DNA from: Nitrososphaerales archaeon
GTDB lineage: Archaea > Thermoproteota > Nitrososphaeria > Conexivisphaerales > UBA164
Direction: 5' to 3'
Length of the DNA: 51,610 bases
NCBI GenBank assembly: GCA_023256355.1
Contig: JAGDXJ010000053.1
Coordinates: forward strand, 75,957 to 127,566
Shown here: positions 48,909 to 51,610 of the stretch, in pieces
Position numbering within the stretch: the stretch's first letter is position 1
Layout of the letters: each line of letters opens with the position of its first letter
Notes under the pieces: model-generated
Seen by the model: the letters and a program-made list of their open reading frames with translations, nothing else
Told to the model about the DNA's origin: nothing
The model's database searches: none
Program-made: the position numbers and the translations under genes

Positions 48909-49475
48909 AGTTAAGAAGCGCACCTCAACGATTTTTATAAAGATAAATCTTCTCAAAATTAACAGAAGCGATCCGCAATAATGGTATATTTAAGCGCTAT
49001 AAAAAACCTATCAAAGAAAAAGCTTTAGCCGTTATACATGTTGAGCATGTCATCGTGGCAGATATCTGAACAGTTTGACATATCTCACGCTTCAGTGCTT
49101 TACCTAGCAAATATGTTCTCTTCTTTAATGCTTGATGTTCCTCAAAAAACTGATTGCTTATGAAACTAAGCTTAAGGTTAACGGCGATACAGTGTATGTG
49201 TGGGCAGCCGTGGATGTGGACACGAGGGAGCTTTTAACCATAAAGGCAACGAGAGGAAGAAGCACGTTGATGCAATGCTATTTCTGAAAGATTTATTAAA
49301 GAAATGTATAAAAAAGTCTAACAATTTATAGCAATTTAATGATTGTTTGGGCCGTTAATTCACGGTTTTTCATGAAATTTTTAATAACAACGGATTTTCT
49401 GTCTAAAAACTGGGCTAAAAAAGGGTATTAAACCGAAAACCTTATTGCCCTGCCACGGCGAATTCTAGTTAATCT
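48909..49475. other. Non-coding debris between tRNA-Ser and the Sir2 gene
   Basis: Apart from the transposase fragment, this stretch holds no intact gene. The part 49331-49475 is AT-rich and lies at the 3' side of the Sir2 gene. It ends with cgattaatctttactttttcct repeated in part, giving a short tandem duplication of ttaatctttacttttt at about 49470-49505 across the Sir2 stop. Confidence 0.4.
49038..49330 (+). pseudogene. Decayed DDE transposase, N-terminal half
   Basis: Two frames joined by a frameshift near 49155. The first gives MSSWQISEQFDISHASVLYLA, a helix-turn-helix. The second gives TVYVWAAVDVDTRELLTIKA and GRS, with the first catalytic Asp expected in AAVDVD, then FLKDLLKKC. The same family is represented by the fragment at 36.4-36.8 kb, which begins near where this one ends. 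No terminal repeats are visible. Confidence 0.6.
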
Positions 49476-50222
49476 TTACTTTTTCCTTTTAATCTTTACT
49501 TTTTCTATAATTTCTGGAAGAATAGATTCTACCCTTCCTCTGATTATTATATCGGCCAGTTCATCCTCCTCAGTCCGGCCTTCATTTATAATTATCAGCT
49601 TTGCACCTTTCAATTTTGCGTACAGTGGTAGCTGATTTGCAGGAGAAACTGAAAGAGAAGTACCAATTGCTAGAAAAATATCTGATGCCTTAGCTAGCTC
49701 TATAGCTTTTGTAAGAACATCTTGGTCTAAAGGCTCGCCGAAAAATATGATATCTGGCTTTAAAAGCCCTCCACAACTTGGGCAAACAGAGCTTTTTCCG
49801 GTAAAATTTTTTATTACATCTTTTAATGGATAGTTTTTTCTGCATCTGGTACAGACCGCCCTTTCTAGGTTTCCGTGGAGTTCGATCACATTTACAGAAC
49901 CAGCCTTTTGATGAAGGCCATCTATGTTTTGAGTTATCACGCCGCATAATAAGTTGATCTTTTCTAGTTCAGCAAGAGCCCGGTGTGCGTCGTTCGGTTT
50001 AACTTCTTCTCCTAGGGCAAAACTGTTTATAAAAAGGTTCCAAACTTCGTCAGGATTATCTATAAAGTAATTTATTTCAAACTTTTCTGGATTTATTGTT
50101 TTCCATATACCCTGAGGTCCTCTAAAATCCCTTATTCCGCTTGGGGTACTTATTCCTGCGCCTGTCAAGGCAACAGTGCACTTACTGTTTAAGATGGCTT
50201 CAGCAACCTGTTCAGCGTTCAT
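49476..50222 (-). CDS. NAD-dependent protein deacylase, Sir2 family
   Basis: A 248-residue sirtuin. NAD-binding GAGISTPSGIRDFRGPQGIW (about 22-41), TQNIDGLHQKAGS with the NID motif, ELHGN with the catalytic His, the zinc site C-x-x-C (CTRC) and C-x-x-C (CPSC), and GTSLSVSPANQLP are all present. Archaeal members deacetylate chromatin proteins such as Alba. It is monocistronic and divergent from the tRNA-Leu/pelota unit. Confidence 0.92.
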   Translation of the reverse strand: MNAEQVAEAILNSKCTVALTGAGISTPSGIRDFRGPQGIWKTINPEKFEINYFIDNPDEVWNLFINSFALGEEVKPNDAHRALAELEKINLLCGVITQNIDGLHQKAGSVNVIELHGNLERAVCTRCRKNYPLKDVIKNFTGKSSVCPSCGGLLKPDIIFFGEPLDQDVLTKAIELAKASDIFLAIGTSLSVSPANQLPLYAKLKGAKLIIINEGRTEEDELADIIIRGRVESILPEIIEKVKIKRKK

Positions 50223-50372
50223 TGCGTTTTAATAAATTATATTTTCGTGAATTTAACCTTTAAACGTTTTTTGAAAATTAACTTTAAAGCTGGCCCAGAA
50301 GCGATGTCAGATTTATCAGAGGACATAAAATACGTAAAAGTATTTAACCGTAACATCGAATTATTTTCTAGC

Positions 50373-50457
50373 GCGGGGGTCGCCTAGCCTGGTCAATGGC
50401 GCGAGGCTCAGAACCTCGTCCCGTTGGGGTACGTGGGTTCAAATCCCACCCCCCGCA
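50373..50457 (+). tRNA. tRNA-Leu (anticodon CAG)
   Basis: Class II cloverleaf without intron: acceptor GCGGGGG/CCCCCGC, anticodon stem CGAGG/CCTCG with loop CTCAGAA (anticodon CAG), variable arm TCCCGTTGGGGTAC, T-arm GTGGG-TTCAAAT-CCCAC and discriminator A. A TATA-like gtatttaacc lies about 30 nt upstream. The pelota start is only 13 nt after the tRNA. Confidence 0.95.
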
Positions 50458-50469
50458 TGAAGCATCGGT

Positions 50470-51516
50470 ATGAAAATAATCAAAGTCGATGAAAAGGAAA
50501 AGACGATAAAAGTTAGAGTTGATAACGAAGATGATCTATGGGAAGTTTATAACGTTCTTTATAAAAACGACACGGTCATAGGAAAAACAACGCGTGAAGT
50601 TAAGACCGCTACAGCCAGCTGGAGAAGGCCCGTCACGCTGACGATACAGGTTGAATGGGCGGAAATGCAACCGATGACGAACAGGTTAAGGATTCACGGT
50701 ACTGTTATAGAAAGTCCTGAAGATTTGGAAATAAAAGGCAAACATCACACGATAAACCTCGAACCCGGAAACATCATCACGATAATAAAAAAAGAAAGCT
50801 GGAACGATCTAGATTTAAAAAGGCTGAAGGAGGCTGAAAAAAGGACGTATATAAACGCTTTGATCGCTTCAATAGACAGTGAGGATTTTGCGGTTGCAAG
50901 GTTAACGAACTCCGGGTTGCAGATAATTTACGAAGAAAAGCTCGATTTGAGGCTTAAAAACAAGGATTTTCCTCAAGAATCGGAAAAAAGAGAGCTTGAA
51001 AAAGTTGCTAAGTCTTTAAATCGGCTATTTGATGATCTCAAGCCAAATATAGTTGCTGTTTCAGGCCCCTCCATATACCTAGAAAAGCTGTTAAATGTTC
51101 TAAAGGATTATATCAAAGATACAAAGATCGTAGCGGTAGATACTTCATACGGAGGTTCGGCCGGCCTCAGAGAGGCTTTAAAAAAAGACGCGCTTAAAGA
51201 AGCTTTAAAGGCAAGCGAAACATTGCAAGAACAGGAACTTATGGAGAGGTTTATGTACATGATCGGAAAGGACATGCCAGTAGCTTATGGTTTAGAACCT
51301 GTTGAAGAAGCTGCCCTTAGAGGTGCTGTTGATACGCTTCTGATAGATAGAGAAATTATGAACGAACCAGAAACAAGGTCTAAAATCATAAATATAGTCG
51401 AAATGGTAATAGCATCAAAAGGAAAGGTAAAAGTTTTTACAACGAACCAAGAAGCAAGGTTCTGGCTAAAAAATATGGGTGGCATAGCAGCGATGCTCAG
51501 ATATAAAATATTCTGA
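50470..51516 (+). CDS. pelA: Pelota, mRNA surveillance protein (Dom34 homologue)
   Basis: A 348-residue homologue of eukaryotic pelota/Dom34 that, with an aEF1A/ABCE1 partner, rescues stalled ribosomes. The N-terminal Sm-like domain is visible (VRVDNEDDLWEVYNVLYKNDTVIGKTTREVK and GKHHTINLEPGN), followed by an eRF1-like central domain with a shared ALIASIDSEDFAVARL strand and a C-terminal domain containing PVEEAALRGAVDTLLIDRE. It lies 13 nt after tRNA-Leu and can be transcribed from the same promoter. Confidence 0.93.
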   Translation: MKIIKVDEKEKTIKVRVDNEDDLWEVYNVLYKNDTVIGKTTREVKTATASWRRPVTLTIQVEWAEMQPMTNRLRIHGTVIESPEDLEIKGKHHTINLEPGNIITIIKKESWNDLDLKRLKEAEKRTYINALIASIDSEDFAVARLTNSGLQIIYEEKLDLRLKNKDFPQESEKRELEKVAKSLNRLFDDLKPNIVAVSGPSIYLEKLLNVLKDYIKDTKIVAVDTSYGGSAGLREALKKDALKEALKASETLQEQELMERFMYMIGKDMPVAYGLEPVEEAALRGAVDTLLIDREIMNEPETRSKIINIVEMVIASKGKVKVFTTNQEARFWLKNMGGIAAMLRYKIF

Positions 51517-51550
51517 ATAGTTTTACTAATTTTTAGATTTGAAGAGCAAA

Positions 51551-51610
51551 ACGTATGACATCCTCTCACGCTAAAGCGCGTGAGCTTCCCATGCCGCTAT
51601 CCCCCAGCCT
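51551..51610. mobile_element. Possible end of an IS200/IS605-type element (cut by window edge)
   Basis: After pelota lies a hairpin, CTCACGC (51565-51571), loop TAAAGC, GCGTGAG (51578-51584), preceded by gacatcct and followed by cttccca. Such hairpins with cacgctaaagcgtg and a flanking GACATCCTC are familiar from the ends (and guide-RNA scaffolds) of IS200/IS605 elements carrying TnpB. No TnpB frame is in the window; it would continue beyond base 51610. Confidence 0.4.

Overview
The window is archaeal chromosome, most probably from a thermophilic, perhaps acidophilic, hot-spring member of the TACK group (Thermoproteota and relatives). Direct evidence is aIF2-beta, Rpo12, archaeal S15, pelota, a LysW-dependent lysine pathway, inositol-1-phosphate synthase and an Agl3-like sulfoquinovose synthase. 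TATA boxes lie about 25-30 nt before many leaderless starts, GTG/TTG starts are frequent, and two tRNAs carry introns, one of them in the T-loop. CofD (coenzyme F420) argues against a typical Sulfolobus-like crenarchaeon. Genus cannot be fixed from the sequence alone. The background is A+T-rich.

Layout. 1-5.5 kb: lysine genes (lysZ partial, lysJ, an Lrp regulator, lysS, lysX, lysK). 5.5-10.6 kb: HAD phosphatase, beta-hydroxyacid dehydrogenase, agl3-like gene, an M50-like membrane protein with a lost zinc ligand, tRNA-Arg, a PD-(D/E)xK nuclease-like gene and a RimI-type acetyltransferase. 10.85-11.24 kb: a large structured RNA, best guess RNase P RNA. 11.5-15.3 kb: a Cas4-like nuclease divergent from a three-gene operon made of a short SMC5/6-like ATPase, a helical protein in the kleisin position and a winged-helix protein in the KITE position. 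This is the most interesting candidate system here. 15.4-21.1 kb: an ABC exporter, an ECF-type importer, DedA and a DUF59 protein.

21.3-28.5 kb: transposase debris followed by a clearly G+C-richer block (SCP2, M24 peptidase, TauE/SafE, beta-keto-acid cleavage enzyme, SDR, Gfo/Idh/MocA oxidoreductase, MFS transporter) ending at the 3' end of an intron-bearing tRNA-Ser. It looks like a horizontally acquired catabolic island. 28.6-36.4 kb returns to background composition: CofD, HIT, an aldo-keto-reductase-like protein without its tetrad, tRNA-His with a T-loop intron, inositol-1-phosphate synthase, NAD(P)H-hydrate dehydratase, GAPN-type aldehyde dehydrogenase and a BlaI-like repressor coupled to an M48 membrane protease.

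36.4-44.1 kb: decayed insertion sequences (one with perfect 19-bp inverted ends and a 6-bp target duplication), a dolichol-kinase-like protein, a nitrilase-family enzyme and the TldD/TldE pair. 44.1-48.6 kb: information-processing genes on both strands (aIF2-beta, DUF424, DUF99, a DegT aminotransferase and a 54-codon Rpo12; S15 and a Cdc45/RecJ-like protein with degraded active site running into tRNA-Ser). 48.67-49.4 kb: a decayed integrase and a decayed transposase directly after that tRNA. The window closes with a Sir2 deacylase, tRNA-Leu, pelota and a hairpin resembling the end of an IS200/IS605-type element.
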